Origin: Trichoplax sp. H2
Taxonomy: Eukaryota; Placozoa; Uniplacotomia; Trichoplacea
Assembly: GCA_003344405.1 (NCBI GenBank)
Contig: NOWV01000275.1
Coordinates: 1 to 64,000 of the forward strand
Direction: 5' to 3'
DNA: 64,000 bases
In this document: positions 13,801 through 27,190 of the stretch, piece by piece
Position numbering within the stretch: position 1 is the first letter of the stretch
How the letters are laid out: each line of letters begins with the position of its first letter
Position numbers and translations under genes: made by a program
Notes under the pieces: generated by a model
The model's database searches: none
Seen by the model: the letters and a program-made list of their open reading frames with translations, nothing else
What the model was told of the DNA's origin: nothing

Positions 13801-14380
13801 GTCTAGCAGTAGTAACGTCAAAGTATGCAATAGAGTACAATATCATGTATTAGTGAAACTTATTAACTGTAATAAGGCAGGAATAAAGTGAAATTTACAT
13901 ACAATTACATCTTGTATATACATTTGTAATGATTAAGTAATCATTAATGTAGGTGAAGGGTTTACACGCGATCAATGCCATATTTGATATTCAGTTATAG
14001 TGTTAGTGATTACTGTATTAGCTATATTGAACTGCAACTTAAGACACAAAATCGATTCAGTAGTTCATGAGTGGGCACTTCTTTTTACAATTGTATCCAT
14101 ATAAAATCTTTAATATTCTTTATCAAACCATCGCAATGCAATATTGACGATATTTATACCAGATTCATGATTATTTTTACATTCTTGTGGTGAATTACAG
14201 CATATGTTTGACGTTTATGATATGCAATTAAAGCATGCATTGCCATATTTTGCAGCAGCTATTGCAATAACAGCGTATGATGCAGTACGGTAATGTTAAA
14301 CGTGTCCATACGGCCAAAGCAAGAATATTTTTTTTAGGAAAAGAGGTATTCAACTCAAGACTTTGTTACAGTATGATCTA

Positions 14381-14782
14381 TTTCAGGCTGAACTTTTCAC
14401 TTGAAGCAAATAGTAATCGCTATTTACTCCTGTAGCAATGGTTTAATTGAGGTTAACGATGATATTAGTTTGATGGTATGCTATCTTATGAGCGTAATCC
14501 CACCTTAAAAAATCAGGATTTCAGGCTGGATTTTCCACTCAGTACAGATGCTAACCTTTATTTACTCCTGTAGTAATGATTTAAGTAAGATTAACGATGA
14601 TAATAGTTTGATCGTATACTACCTTATGAGCATAATCGCATAGTAAGAAAATCTGGATTTCAGGCTAGATTGTCTACTCGGAACAGAAGGTAACCATTAT
14701 TTACTCCTGTAGCAATGGTTTAATTGAGGTTAACGATAATATTAGTTCGATCATATGCTATCTTATGAGCGTAATCCCACTC
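14381..14782. repeat. Tandem repeat, about 138 bp x 3
   Basis: Three copies start with TTTCAGGCT at 14381, 14519 and 14658. Each carries ATTTACTCCTGTAG, then TTAACGATGATA, then TATGAGCGTAATC. The first and third copies resemble each other more than the middle one. No coding potential was seen. Confidence 0.8.
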
Positions 14783-15534
14783 TCTACGTTAGAAAACCCT
14801 GCAAGCTATTTTATACACTTTCCCAGAGTTGTTCAACTAAATATGCCCTGTGCGAAGTGACAACGATAAGTACAGGAAAAAGCATGAGGACGTACAGCAG
14901 ACTATACTAGTACTATACCTCGGTAATTTATTCGGTAATAATGATTTACCGGGGCGTTGAGGGTTGTCAATTTTCATCTTGAGCATAGCTTCAAAGCAAA
15001 TATTGAATTATTTTTAGATGGTTATATTCAGGAAGAGTTTTTGCGTTGGTATAGCTGCTTCATCGGTCTATCATTAGATATTATTACAAAATGCCGTATG
15101 CAGTACGCGAAGTATAAATATCGTGGGTTATACTAGCACAGTACTATCCAAACGGAGAAGTCTATCGTAGAATTCTAGTCAATGAGAGGTTTTGTCAATG
15201 CGAATGGTGGCAAGGACAAGGATTTATTATATTTGTACTATGCAGCAGTTGCACAGTATGCGTTGAAATGATCGTAGAAAGCTAGGGTAGTTATAGCTTA
15301 GAAATAAAGAATTCGTTATGAGGTATTCATAGCATGCTATCCTAGCATCAATATAGACTGTCTTTCATATATAATATGCAAATTTCTTTCTACACTGGAT
15401 ATAATAACTATCGCGCACAATAAATTGTGAAGCTGTTATTGTTCGATTCGCTATCCCATATTCTACAGTATGTGATGGAATTTGTCTTTTACAATCTTAA
15501 AATTAGCCATTCATTTACTTGACCCATGGCAAAA

Positions 15535-16090
15535 TTGTAGCTTGCAGCAAAACACTTCAACTAAGCATTCGATTTAATATTCTTATTGAATGACACAGTT
15601 GTAGGTAGTGTATATCCACTTATCAGTATTACTGAACGGCTTGGTGAGAGTAAAGTTGATAGCATAGTCATCGTGGTGAACTATTCACTTAGATGTAGAC
15701 GTGATTTTATTGCCTATTCTTTATTGTAATCAAAAATGAAAAATGCATGGTAATATAACGCACACATGACAATAATCCAGAGGAAAGATTGGCGTTAATT
15801 AACACCGTGACAAATGTAGCTTGTAGCAAAACGGTTTTAAGCATCCGATTTATTATTCTTATTCAATGACATCGTTGCGGGATATTTTATACGTAATGAT
15901 CAGATATCCTTCGATATAACTGAACGGCGTATAGTCGTCAAAACTAAGCAGAATCACGTATATGTGATGTTATTGCCTATGCTTCGATCTTTATATTCCC
16001 TCCCAAAAAATACGTATGGTATTTTAACGTACACACGACAATGATCCGAAGGAAAAGGTTGGTGATAGTTGCCATTACATGACAATAAAC
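15535..16090. repeat. Diverged direct duplication, about 280 bp x 2
   Basis: Two copies share, in order, TGTAGCTTGCAGCAAAAC, a TTCTTATTGAATGACA block, ACTGAACGGC, TTATTGCCTAT, and CACACATGACAATAATCC or close variants. The first runs from about 15535 and the second from about 15815. The copies are quite diverged; the duplicated DNA is non-coding. Confidence 0.7.
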
Positions 16091-17439
16091 GTACTTCAAG
16101 ATTGGATAGTTTATGATTAATATTAGCGCACCGTCGTTTACTACTGTGCGCTTGACTGTGGTATTTCAATTTCAATTGATTTTACGGTGTTTATGGCAAT
16201 AAGTTCACTGAAATAAATTTAGCGCCATCTATCTGGCTTATCGTAGCTCACTTTATATACTGCAAGTAGAATGGAATTGATGTTCATGTACTGTATTTGT
16301 CGTGAATAGACTAGTTATGGGCAAATTTGTAACAAAAGCATTTTTGCTGATGATGAGGAAGGCTGTTATTGTACTCGATCGCAGCTGTTGTGGATCGCAC
16401 CATAGGCATGAATAAAACATAGCAGGGTGCATCTCAATTTGAAGCATTTCTTCAAGCTAATACTAATGACAATATGAATGATAGGATTTAAGGAAGTATA
16501 AGCGTTCAATTGACTTTGGTCATAAGATCTGTTATTCTATCTGGTAGAGTACAGAGCTCCTATACTTTGCAGTTTAGGGCTTGTCAGATACGAAATTTGG
16601 TTTGGCCAATATTGCTGACAAGGTTTATTGGGTCACTTATGGCTTGATCTACCCGTCTGATAAATAAAGAGTTGCAATAAAATGTCTTCCACACGACGTA
16701 CCCAAAGGCAATTGTAATCTCTTAAGGATTTTTGTACAATTACAGTTCAGCCAGTACTATACGTACGAGTATAGCAACCTGTCGCAACTGCCGTAGGAAT
16801 GTGGAATACTATGGCAAAGCAACGTCTTTTAGTGCGCTCGTTCAAAACCATATTTATTTATTAATTGTTAATCATTTTTCAACGGGCAGATCATGCTATA
16901 AGTAACTCAATCCATCATTTCAGTGCAATCTCTGCAACCAAAATTCAAATCTACCGAACCCTATACAGCAATAGTAGTAGTTTCTGTTAGGAAATGATGT
17001 TGCTCGTAGCGACTAAAGCATCCTTGCAGTCGTCACTCGCCTTGAAATAATCCGTTTAGCGATCTCTTTATCCTGATTGCAATGCCATTTGCAAAATGAT
17101 GAATGAGTTTGCAGCGTGCACCATTAGAGTGTAACAAGTGATGAAATCTTTAGGAAATCATTTGCAGCAACGGCTTGTTGTGTCATAGAAGCAGTCGCCA
17201 GTAAAGTCATGCTAGTTTCTAGGCTACCATGGCAAGGTGTGACATGGCTTTGCTACTGATTGTCTTTCTGTCGCGCGCACAACAGACTGTACTACGTTTG
17301 AATAGGATCATTTTCTTAACGTGCCTTGCACAGTTTGCACGTGTACCGGAAGCTTCGCAAATGGCAGCATACTGCCCAATTGGAAGAAATGGAGTTTACA
17401 GAAAGAAATTCATTTTTTGATTATAACTAGTCGTAGTAG
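16091..17439. other. Gene-free stretch, nothing recognised
   Basis: Short open frames only, including 16253-16447 minus and 17229-17420 plus; neither has a recognisable domain, and neither is flanked by clear splice sites. Confidence 0.45.
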
Positions 17440-18221
17440 TCGATCCGTCTCTGTATCTTTTACTTTATATGAGAGCTGTTACTGTAGTGCACACTGAGCC
17501 ACCTGTGCAATTAGTATGAAAGTTATCACTGGCTTATAATCTTCCTGATTGAGCATATCATCTGCTCATCACTTGATCGAATCATAATCGTATTTGTAGT
17601 CGATTTGTTGCGTAGCTTTTACTTTACATAAGCTACTGCAGTGCACACTGAGCCAATAGAATATTGCAGTCAAGGAGTTTAGCCCATCGCTCGCTCTACT
17701 TGGCGTACTTGTGCTTTTAACTTTGCTGTACATTTGTGTGCAATTTATCACTGTCTCAATCCTTTTCCTGATTGAGCACATCATCTAAGTTCTGCATTAC
17801 TTGATCGAATCATAATCGTATCCATGACTAGTTATAGTGCCTTTTACGTTGCTGCAGTGCACACTGAGCAAATTGAATATTTTGCTGTGTTGTAGTCAAG
17901 GATTTTCATTTACTGTACAATGTACAATTGAGTACAAATGAAGATCCATGCTGTACTGTACATTAGTCAGCAATTGATGACTGACTCGACTACTTTCCTG
18001 AATGAGCATATCATCTGCACAGTACTTGATCCGTCGTTGTACCTATTACGTTACTGCAATGTAGAGTGTAGACCGAGCAAATTGAATATATTGCAGTCAA
18101 GGAGTTTTGTCCAAGCTTTTCACTCGCTCGTTCTAATTGAGTACAAATGAAGGTCCCTGCTGTACATTCGTAGGATCACTGACTCAACCAACCATTTTGC
18201 TGATTGAGTATATCCTATGCA
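17440..18221. repeat. Degenerate tandem units of about 205-230 bp
   Basis: CTGATTGAGCATATCATCTG or a variant recurs near 17548, 17770, 18000 and 18204. CAGTGCACACTGAGC also recurs (near 17490, 17645 and 17855), as does a GATCGAATCATAATCGTA block (17575, 17804). The last unit grades into the cleaner satellite at 18222, which shares the GATTGAGTATATC phrase. Confidence 0.65.
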
Positions 18222-19200
18222 CATCACTTGGTTTAATCATCATCCATGAGTGGATGATGATTACTGCGTGGACACGTCCCATTCAAAATAGTTTCAAGAT
18301 CGCTTTCGACCAAGCATTTTCTGATTGAGTGAAAGTAGATCCTAGGCACATGACTTGGTCTAATCATCGTCCACTCATGGAAGATGACTGCATGGACACA
18401 TTCTATCCAAAATAGTTTCAATATCGCTTTCGACCAAGCATTACCTGATCGAGTGAAAGTAGATGTTGGGCACATGACTTGGTCTAATCATCGTCCACTC
18501 ATGGATGATGACTGCATGGACGCGTCCTATCCAAAATAGTTTCAAGATCGCTTTCGACCAAGCATTTTGTGATCGAGTGAAAGTAGATCTTGGGCTCATG
18601 ACTTGGTCTAATCATTGTCCACTCATGGATGATGACTGCATGGACGCATTCTATCCAAAATAGTTTCAAGATCGCTTTCGACCAAGCATTATCTGATCGA
18701 GTGAAAGTAGATCTTGGGCACATGACTTGGTCTAATCCATCGTCCACTCATGGATGATGACTGCATGGACGCGTCCTATCCAAAATAGTTTCAAGATAAC
18801 TTTCGACCAAGCATTATCTGATCGAGTGAAAGTAGATCTCGGGCACATGACTTGGTCTAATCATCGTCCACTCATGGACGCATTCGATCCAAAATAGTTT
18901 CAAGATTGCTTTCGACCAAGCATTTTGTGATCGAGTGAAAGTAGATCTCGGGTACATGACTTGGTCTAATCATCGTCCACTCATGGACGCATTCTATCCA
19001 AAATAGTTTCAAGATCGCTTTCGACCAAGCATTATCTGATCGAGTGAAAGTAGATCTTGGGCACATGACTTGGTCTAATCATTGTCCACTCATGGATGAT
19101 GACTGTATGGACACGTTCTATCCAAAATAGTTTCAAGATCGCTTTCGACTAAGCATTTTGCTGATTGAGTATATCATATGCACATCACTTGGTCTCCATG
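18222..19200. repeat. Satellite array, about 124-bp unit x 8
   Basis: The landmark CATGACTTGG or CATCACTTGG starts at 18222, 18349, 18473, 18597, 18721, 18846, 18955, 19063 and 19183. Spacings are 127, 124, 124, 124, 125, 109, 108 and 120 bp. The two short units lack about 15 bp of the GATGATGACTGCATG segment. Inner units are highly similar and edge units diverged, as expected from unequal exchange. The unit is not a multiple of three, so minus-strand open frames here (18233-18475, 18499-18747, 18872-19066) are by-products, not genes. Confidence 0.9.
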
Positions 19201-19336
19201 AGCGGATGATGATTAGACGGTTCCCATCCTTTTCCAAGATCGCTTTGGTGTAGTCTGAAGTTGACACGATCAAGTGGGTGACACAGCAGTACTGTACGCT
19301 GTACAGATATATCTACTGTACTAGTGTAGGCAGTGG

Positions 19337-19488
19337 ACGCTCACACATCACTCGAGTGAAGCGATTTGCAAGTGAATCGCAACTCGAACCATGACTGAAG
19401 TGTACTGGTGATATACAGCGACGATCGTGTGCAGTGTTGGAATTGCGATTCACTTGTAAATCGCTTCACTCCAATGATGCGTGAGTGT
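19337..19488. repeat. Imperfect palindrome with 49-bp arms and 54-bp spacer
   Basis: The left arm 19337-19385 and the reverse complement of the right arm 19440-19488 agree at most positions. The core GAGTGAAGCGATTT, one mismatch, then CAAGTGAATCGCAA is shared with one further difference. The fold would be a long stem with a 54-nt loop. It lies just after the satellite. It could be a short inverted-repeat (MITE-like) element or a hairpin-forming site; no target-site duplication could be settled by eye. Confidence 0.8.
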
Positions 19489-20147
19489 CTACATTAGTAG
19501 CTATATTTGTATGCCCCTTAGTAGTACTCAGCGGCTTCTTCAGGAGAAACATCTTCCGCTTTCTCTTTCAATTGCCTGGTGCTGTCCATTTGTAGAAGTC
19601 CATGGTACATCGTGCAATGTACATTGTGCAGTGTACAGGAAACACTTGAAAGTAAGTTTACCTACTCGTACGCTGCCCAACTACCGAGTGTGTACTGTGT
19701 AGAGTACAGGACGCCATAGTGGTTGTAGTGAGGAAAGTGGGCTCGCTTTTTCTTTTCTTTCCTTCTTTGCTTTTTTTTTTTTTTTCAATGGACATTGAAC
19801 AAAGGGCTTGTTATGGTAGGACGGATAGCGGACTACTCCTTTTCTAGGGGGTGAATCCTATTACGGTTTCATTCACGATTGCACGTCATCCTCCAGTACG
19901 ATACCCTACCACGGAATGGAAAGTACGACCTACACGACACACGACACCACGCCACTGAAACGGCCGGCCAGGTTGGTTTTGCGCAGGATTGTGTACGCTT
20001 ACAGTCCCAGTGGACAGTAAAATGACCGCCGAATGCGTCCACCTGCACTTTTTGATCATCTCCAGCCTCTGTCCTATTGTCCTGTCCTTCTGTCTTTTCC
20101 AGCAGTCCTTGCCACAGCGCCACTGACAGAAGCTGCCATACAGTTTG

Positions 20148-20374
20148 CAGTAGGGTACTGTAGCGTTTGATTCAGTACTTGCTAGAGTCAGTGCTGCCTT
20201 GCCACCGTAGAAAGTGTGTCGAATGCCTCAACACCACCATTGACATTGTCGTCTACAACGTCCAGTAGGGTACTGTAGCACTTGATTCAGTACTAGAATC
20301 ACTGCTGCCTTGCCACAGTAGAAAGTGTGTTGGATGGCACAACACCACCACATTTGACATTGTCGTCTGCAACG
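20148..20374. repeat. Direct duplication, 115 bp x 2
   Basis: CAGTAGGGTACTGTAGC starts both copies (20148 and 20263). Both continue through TTGATTCAGTACT, CTGCTGCCTTGCCAC, GTAGAAAGTGTGT, CAACACCACCA and TTGACATTGTCGTCT. The copies are closer to each other than in most other repeats of the window. Confidence 0.85.
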
Positions 20375-23300
20375 TGCCCATGCTCCCTTTCAACTTGACC
20401 AAGCTGCTGGGTGCTGATTGAGTTTTTATCTTGACCAAGTGGAACAAGTAATGTCGGCATTAAGCAAGGCTTGATTGCAATCCATTGGCTCATTTGGACT
20501 GGCAAATCAAACTCTACGATCCAAGTTTATTGGCTACTTCTTGTATCTTCATCGGCTTGAAAATTCAAGGTAAGCAACAGCTATTGTTCACAACTACGAT
20601 TCAATCATCTTGCCCGAGGTGAAATCCATGCAGACTTTCGGATCACGATTCAATCCAGACAGCAATATCCTTTTTATCGCCTTAGTACGAGAGGGAATTT
20701 GAAACGTTTACACAGCGATATTGCGAGCATGGATTCAAGGATTGATTCTTGCCCATCATGGCTGAATGAATTTTTCAATGGAATCCGGGTTAAGACCCTA
20801 CCCTTTGCCAGTAATCTACTGTACGGCGATGAAAGTCAATGATGTTGGCACGGTCGATGCTTCCATAAGAATGCTTGGGTTGCATTGGCGTGACCGTTTT
20901 TCAATTTCGACATCTTGATTGATTCTCGCAGGGAATGGGACACTTTGTTGATCAAATGGATCATAACGGTCGATAGTGGATTTGCTGATCTATGTCGAAA
21001 CGGTTATGTTGATGCATGTATTCTTCCATTCGTGGGCTTGTGTGTCTATACTGTAAATAGTTCGCAATGGTTCAACGCCATCATATCAAAAATAAGCCAG
21101 GAAGAAATGCTTCCATCCACGCCGTGTTCGCCTTGATATCATGTCCATGATCTTTTTCTTTTGCTCTTGCTGAGGTTATTCCATACAGTATACCAGGTTA
21201 TTCTATTTCTTTGTCAATCGACTTGGATCGGGATAACTAACCTGGAAAACTTGGCTAAAATACTTGTACAGTGTTGTACACAACCCGGGGGGGGGGAATA
21301 TTTGCCATGCCACCGCATGATCAAAAAGCGATTTCGAATGCTTACTTTAATGATTAAAATTTAAAAGTTTTAGTGGAAAATGGATAAGTCATCAATAGCG
21401 TTTTGGGCGATAGAGTGTATGCTTTTTCCCTTCCTCACGACGTGATTAGCTTTAAGTAATCTACTATATGGTGTTACGCGGCAATTCTTGTCCAGATCGT
21501 TTTCAATTGACGTATGCTTAACGCAGTGGGTATTAATCGCTATCAAGTACATTATCGCCAAGAAGTTAGATTTACAAGTTTGATGTGGTAAGATAGACTC
21601 ATACGGCCTGCCATGGAGAACATTCTACATACTATCAATTGTGAAAAGATGAGAGCTGTTTCTACCATTTTGGACATGATGACTGTCGTTCACATCGTTG
21701 TGCGCTAAATGATGACTTTGAAAAACTGACTAACTTATTCTACCACGACAAGATTGTCATGATTTTGTCTTGTTTATGCTATCGCAAGTAGGTTGCGTGC
21801 TAATGGCCTGTAGGTCGTCAAAACAAGACTTTCCTTGACGGTTAGCAAATGAAAGGATCGAAAAATCAACCATAAAATTTTTTAAAAGGGCAAAAAGAAA
21901 GGAATGGATTATGGTAACCTTTGAGTAATCCGGTGAGAACAGCCGAGCCAATAACTCTAGTTCTCCCTATTATCATGGCGGTAACAGTACTTTCCACATC
22001 TCCTTGAATCCCTATTAATTAAGTGTTTCTCCATCAAAATCAACTCGTAACTCAATGTCGCATGTCATTGACCATTGCAAGTTCAATACTCAAGTCGTAT
22101 CGTCTACAGTGCAACTTTTCCCCACTACTACAACATGGCGATTTTGTTTGCTTTTGACTTCGTTTCCCTTCTCTATCCCATACGTCGCCGATTGACCTGG
22201 TCGACAGCGATGATTCCTACTGTATCTCGCTAGACTAATCGTTTCCTAGCCAGTAAGTTACTACCAAGAAATAAATCATCGACTCTCAATTGCCATGATC
22301 CCCTATCGTGTTCTAATAGCCATTTTGCCTTGGGTCTATTAACGACTACAAAGTGGATCTCCGGACTGTAGTAGGGTTGCTTTCTTGCAAAGGTGGCATT
22401 TCAACAGCATGGCGTCAAGATAGACTCTACATTTAGTTAACGTTTTCAATCACTTCCGTAGGCTAACCTGTGACAATTGCAATGGAGAATTTTTATATTA
22501 AGTAAACTAAATGGACCCAAAATGCTGCATTCCTATTCGTACATTTCTATTTATTTGCCCATATGTCAAGACTGGTCGGTGCTTCTATAGTCAATACCCA
22601 GTCCAATACTTTTCGATTGTTTTCTTTTCAACAATAACCTATTTGGAAAGTGCTTTTCCAATTGCATTTTTCTTTGCTTCTGAGTGTGGATCATCGTCCT
22701 TCATCATGTGGATGATTTGTAAATGGTCTTAACTTTATCGGAATGATCGCAATCATCGGTACTACAGCTACTCTCCAAAACTATCCTATGTTAGCCAGGA
22801 GTAGGCATCATGATTAGGTAGTCATGTCATGAAAAGAGTGATGAGCACTTTGAATGGCTTGTAGGAGTCTCCATTCTATTTTTGCGCTGTCAAGTATTAC
22901 TGACTGAATCCTATACGAGCATAATAGAGTTCATTAGACGGTAAGAACCGTAAGATGATGCTCCTGCCCAAATGGATTGACTGTTGGCTAATTAGTCGTG
23001 TCGATTCTATACAGCAGACATCGAACTGAACTGAAATGCTGCTATGATACGTCTATGTATAAATAATAATCATAATATCATCATTTTACAAAACAAAATT
23101 ATCCCTTTTATTTTATTTTTCTATTCCTCCACTTGGAAATTATTCCTTAAACTTCATCCTTAGCGTTGATTTGGAAAGTGGACGAAAGTACACGGAGGCC
23201 ATTTTCATAACTTTCTCACTTGCAGTATAGGACAGAGGATGAAGCAAAGTCATAAACACTTTTTGAATCATTTTCAATTTGTGGATGACATTAAAGTGGA

Positions 23301-26300
23301 CCATCACTGTCACGCGTGGTCGCCTAATTGATTTGTCCGTTGTCGTTGTTGTTTGAGTTAGCTAGTTGCCATTGGATGTGTTTAGCGCTGGAAATCTCAT
23401 TTCCTTTTTACACTTTGAATTCATTCCAAAGCGACAATGTCTGTTATGATTGCAATGAAAATTCTTTCTTGAATGTATTTTAAATATTAACAATCTCGAT
23501 GATGGTCAACTCAATTTAGAAGAGTGGCAGGCCTTATTCAGTGGTGAGCGATCAACCGATTGAGAGTTGTAATAGAGTAGAATAAATTAGAAAAAATAGT
23601 TTGCAAAAATGATTCACCATCCATCATGAACAATGGCTTTGAAAACTTTCTTCCATCATGGCTGTTGACAACATCACGAATAGTCAACATTTGTATTCAC
23701 TTTTGGAAAGAGTTCAAAATATGTGTCTTGGAATCATGTTGTGTTAAATTAAAAATGAGGATGAGCTATGCTAAAGTAGCGGACGTGTATGTAGGACAGC
23801 AAGTTATCGATGGGATTGATAGGATGTGCAGTATTCCATTTTAAATGCAAAAGAAAGAGAAAAAATTGACTTTCCTACTTTGCAGAATACGCACAGTAAA
23901 GTACAGTATACGCACATACGTATTTTATTATTGTTTTTGGGGGGTCCTCTTTGAATCTAGTTTTCACCCACTTGATAGTAGCTAGAAAGTGTTTTTGCAA
24001 TGTCCATTGCACAATGGGCGAGATGCTACAATATGGGGTAATTCCATTTTCACATGCTAACCTAATATTGATGATCCGATATGAAAGAAATTGCCTCCTT
24101 TTTCAACATTATTTTTATGGGATCCTATTTCCTCACAAGGAAATCAACACACACACTGTTGAGAATGGATAGCGCCGTGAGTAGCAGAGCTCTGTTGGAT
24201 CGATACGGTAGTGCCACAAGCCTTATCAAAACTCATTTTTTTCCATTGGATAATAAATCGTTTCATTGTGACATTGACTTTAGCAATTGAGTTTACGGAA
24301 TATTGTGATGAAGGTATTTACTCCATGTTGATCACAGTAGAGCGGAAGTGACGATTTTACGCTATTTTAATGAGTTGAAAATACAACGTGGAAAGTGGTG
24401 AATAGAGTAACGAGTGCAAGCCTATCGTCGTCATTCTTGACTTGAAAATTTCTTCTTTTCATTCTATCCACGGATGCGCGGTTTTGACGTGTTGGCAATA
24501 TAATGAGTCCTACGCAAAATTGTTTGAAATGCTACTATAACTCACCGACAATGATAGATCAAAGTGAACAACGGAAATTCAAAGTCATTACTCCTTGCAG
24601 ATTGGACCGGATTCTTACTGTCAAGCGAGAGAATGCATTTGTCCAACAAGATAATTGATGCTTACCGCTAGTGTCCTCACTCGTTGTAGCCTAGCCTAGT
24701 TTACTCTTGTTGCATCTTCATAACTCTATTTTTTGCCCAGGCTATCCTAGCTAGTATGGATGACAATGCATTCAAAATTGATACACAATATCGTTGCTTT
24801 ACCAATAGTCTGGCAAGCGTATCGTCATGTTATGTGTTGATCATGATAGGTATCTCCAATGGCTTTCCAAATACCCTCCAACACCCTTGATTGCTTCGAT
24901 TGCATCCGTCTACTACTACCAGGGTTACTAAAGACAAAAATCCTTTGCCTTGGCAGTCTCTGGTGCTACATCGATCGAATGCTAGCTTAAGTCAAGCAAT
25001 TGCATGCAACAATTTCAACATCGTCCATTGTCCTGCGTTGATCATTTAATCTACTTATGATCGCTTTCACTTTTGAAAGCATCCTCTACTTTTAAATTGT
25101 CCATGTCAAATAAAATGGAGTAACATAACAATTTTAATACCCTATTTGATAACCCAATGGATTGCCCACTCATTTGTTGATGCGCAAGAAATAGAAAGTC
25201 AAAATTTTCTTTAACCCAACTTTTTTCAGGTCTAACTTGCCAAGCGGACGATCGATAATTTATTAATGCAATTTACCCTGTGAAGAAATTTTTACTGATC
25301 ATGATTCAATGCAAAAGACGACAGTAAGAGAGGCATACATAGACCTAAGAAAGGTTTGATACTAGCATAAAAGCTCGTCACATCAGCGAACATCCAAAAT
25401 AGAATCACAACGTGCAGTCGATTGCCATGAGATGACTGGATAAATTACATAACGTGGTTTCCACATGACTTGTGCTACACAATATATAAAAGCGAAAGTA
25501 AAATTCTTCATTTGGATAGTATTGCTTTGCTTATTCTAGTTGTCGTGGCTTTCACTGTCTGAAGAATAGTCATAATAATAAAAAGAACTTCCATATCCTC
25601 CATGAACGATTTGATCGAGTTGCCGTTTCTTCGTAGAATGAAATGGAGAGGCTGAGCCAGTGCTATGACTTGGATGCTAGCAAATTGTTAATAGCATGCC
25701 TCCTCTCGATGGGAAATGATTTCTAACTGCTACGGAAATGATCTATGAAGGCAATAGAAATGGACACAAAGTAGTTTCTTGTTGACCTAAGGTCTTGTTG
25801 CCATTGTCTACAAGTTGGATAGAAATCGATGACAATCTTTTTGAAGAGAGAATCGGATTAGGGTCCTCTCTTCAATATCAAGATAAACATAGAAGGAGGA
25901 AAAAACTACGAAAATAAAAATTACTTTTGTCAACGTTGAGATGAATATAAAGCATCCATAAAAAAACATTCAATCATGGAATAAGGGATAACGTTCTTGA
26001 TACAGCCGATGATCCATGTTCAATACATTAATTACGGTCGACTCATCCAAGGTACCATTAGTCAAAGTAGACTGATGGCCAAGCGTTGATAACCTCTATG
26101 CTTTTCCAACACTATTCTTTTACCCTAGCAAGCAAATAGGAACGATTAAACAACAAATCCATTTGGTTTTCAGAAGGATGATAATAACAATAACTCTTGA
26201 CTGTATGTCTATTGTCTCATCATTATTCGAAAGTGGACTACAGTTCCGACTTGATAGAGACAATTCTAGTTCGCTCACGTTTACAGCAATAATTTCCTTG

Positions 26301-26789
26301 GCATGATCAAACGGTTGATGAAAATAAGAATGAGTGGGTAGTCAATGAAGGATCGATGATGAAACAATTTTGAAGGTAAGACTAGAGTATGGCCATAGAT
26401 TGGAGTGATATGTGATTGGGGGAATGGGCCATACAAAGTGCTAACAGTGTTGGTGAATAAATTGGTTGGGATGGAAGAAAGAACGGGGACTATGTCTGAC
26501 TAATGTATCAGGAAGATCATCTTCCTAATGCAAGCGACGTCGTTGTATATGAGTCATGTCAAAAGATAGTCATGATACAACAAGCAGGTGATGGTTTGGA
26601 GTTGATGTCTAGCAAGATTGAAAACGAGATGAGATTGAATGGATGAAATCAACGGTGTACCAAGTGCGCGCTGTTTAATGTTGGAAAGTGATGTACCGTA
26701 AGATGGAGATCGACGAAGGATAGACAAGACGAGCTAATAAAATGGATCCAACTGATCGACGAATGTTTAACTAGAGAGATGAACAGCTG
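20375..26789. other. Gene-free stretch, nothing recognised
   Basis: No known domain was seen in any frame. Short open frames (for example 20915-21136, 22511-22732 and 23951-24290) lack motifs and splice context. A run of about 10 G sits near 21287-21297. The stretch looks slightly less AT-rich than the flanks by eye, which was not measured. Confidence 0.45.
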
Positions 26790-27190
26790 TAGTGATGAGT
26801 TGGATGAACAAGGTTTGTACACTACCTAATCAATATCACCCATGTCAATGTTGAGTAGATCCAACTAGTGTTTGTTCATCAACTCTATATACAGTATATA
26901 AAAAAGGATGGCTAGGGATCTGCAGTAATAGAGATCGACAAAGGGTAGACCGAGGACATGAATTACAATAGTGATGAGTTGGAGGAGCAAGCTTTGATAT
27001 ACTACCCAATCCATATCGCGATGATCCCCCATGTCAGTGTGGAATGGATCAACTCTATACGGTATAAATGATGGAAAGTGATCTACAGTACTATAAGAGA
27101 GATAGATGCACAATACTTAGCAAGAGCGATGAACTCGTTATGAGTGGGATGAGCAAGGATTGGACTCTACCCTATCCAAATCGCTTATGG
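26790..27190. repeat. Degenerate tandem repeat, about 170-180 bp x 3
   Basis: GTAGTGATGAGTTGGATGAACAAG-like phrases recur near 26790, 26969 and 27135, each followed by a CTACCCAATCCATATC-like block and, in the first two, CATGTCAATGTTGAGT-like and ATCAACTCTATAC blocks. Copies are diverged and non-coding. Confidence 0.65.

Noticed and set aside
18233-19066. Repetitive minus-strand peptides in the satellite
   Set aside because: The unit length is not a multiple of three, so the frame changes between units, and there is no splice or start context. These are by-products of the DNA repeat.
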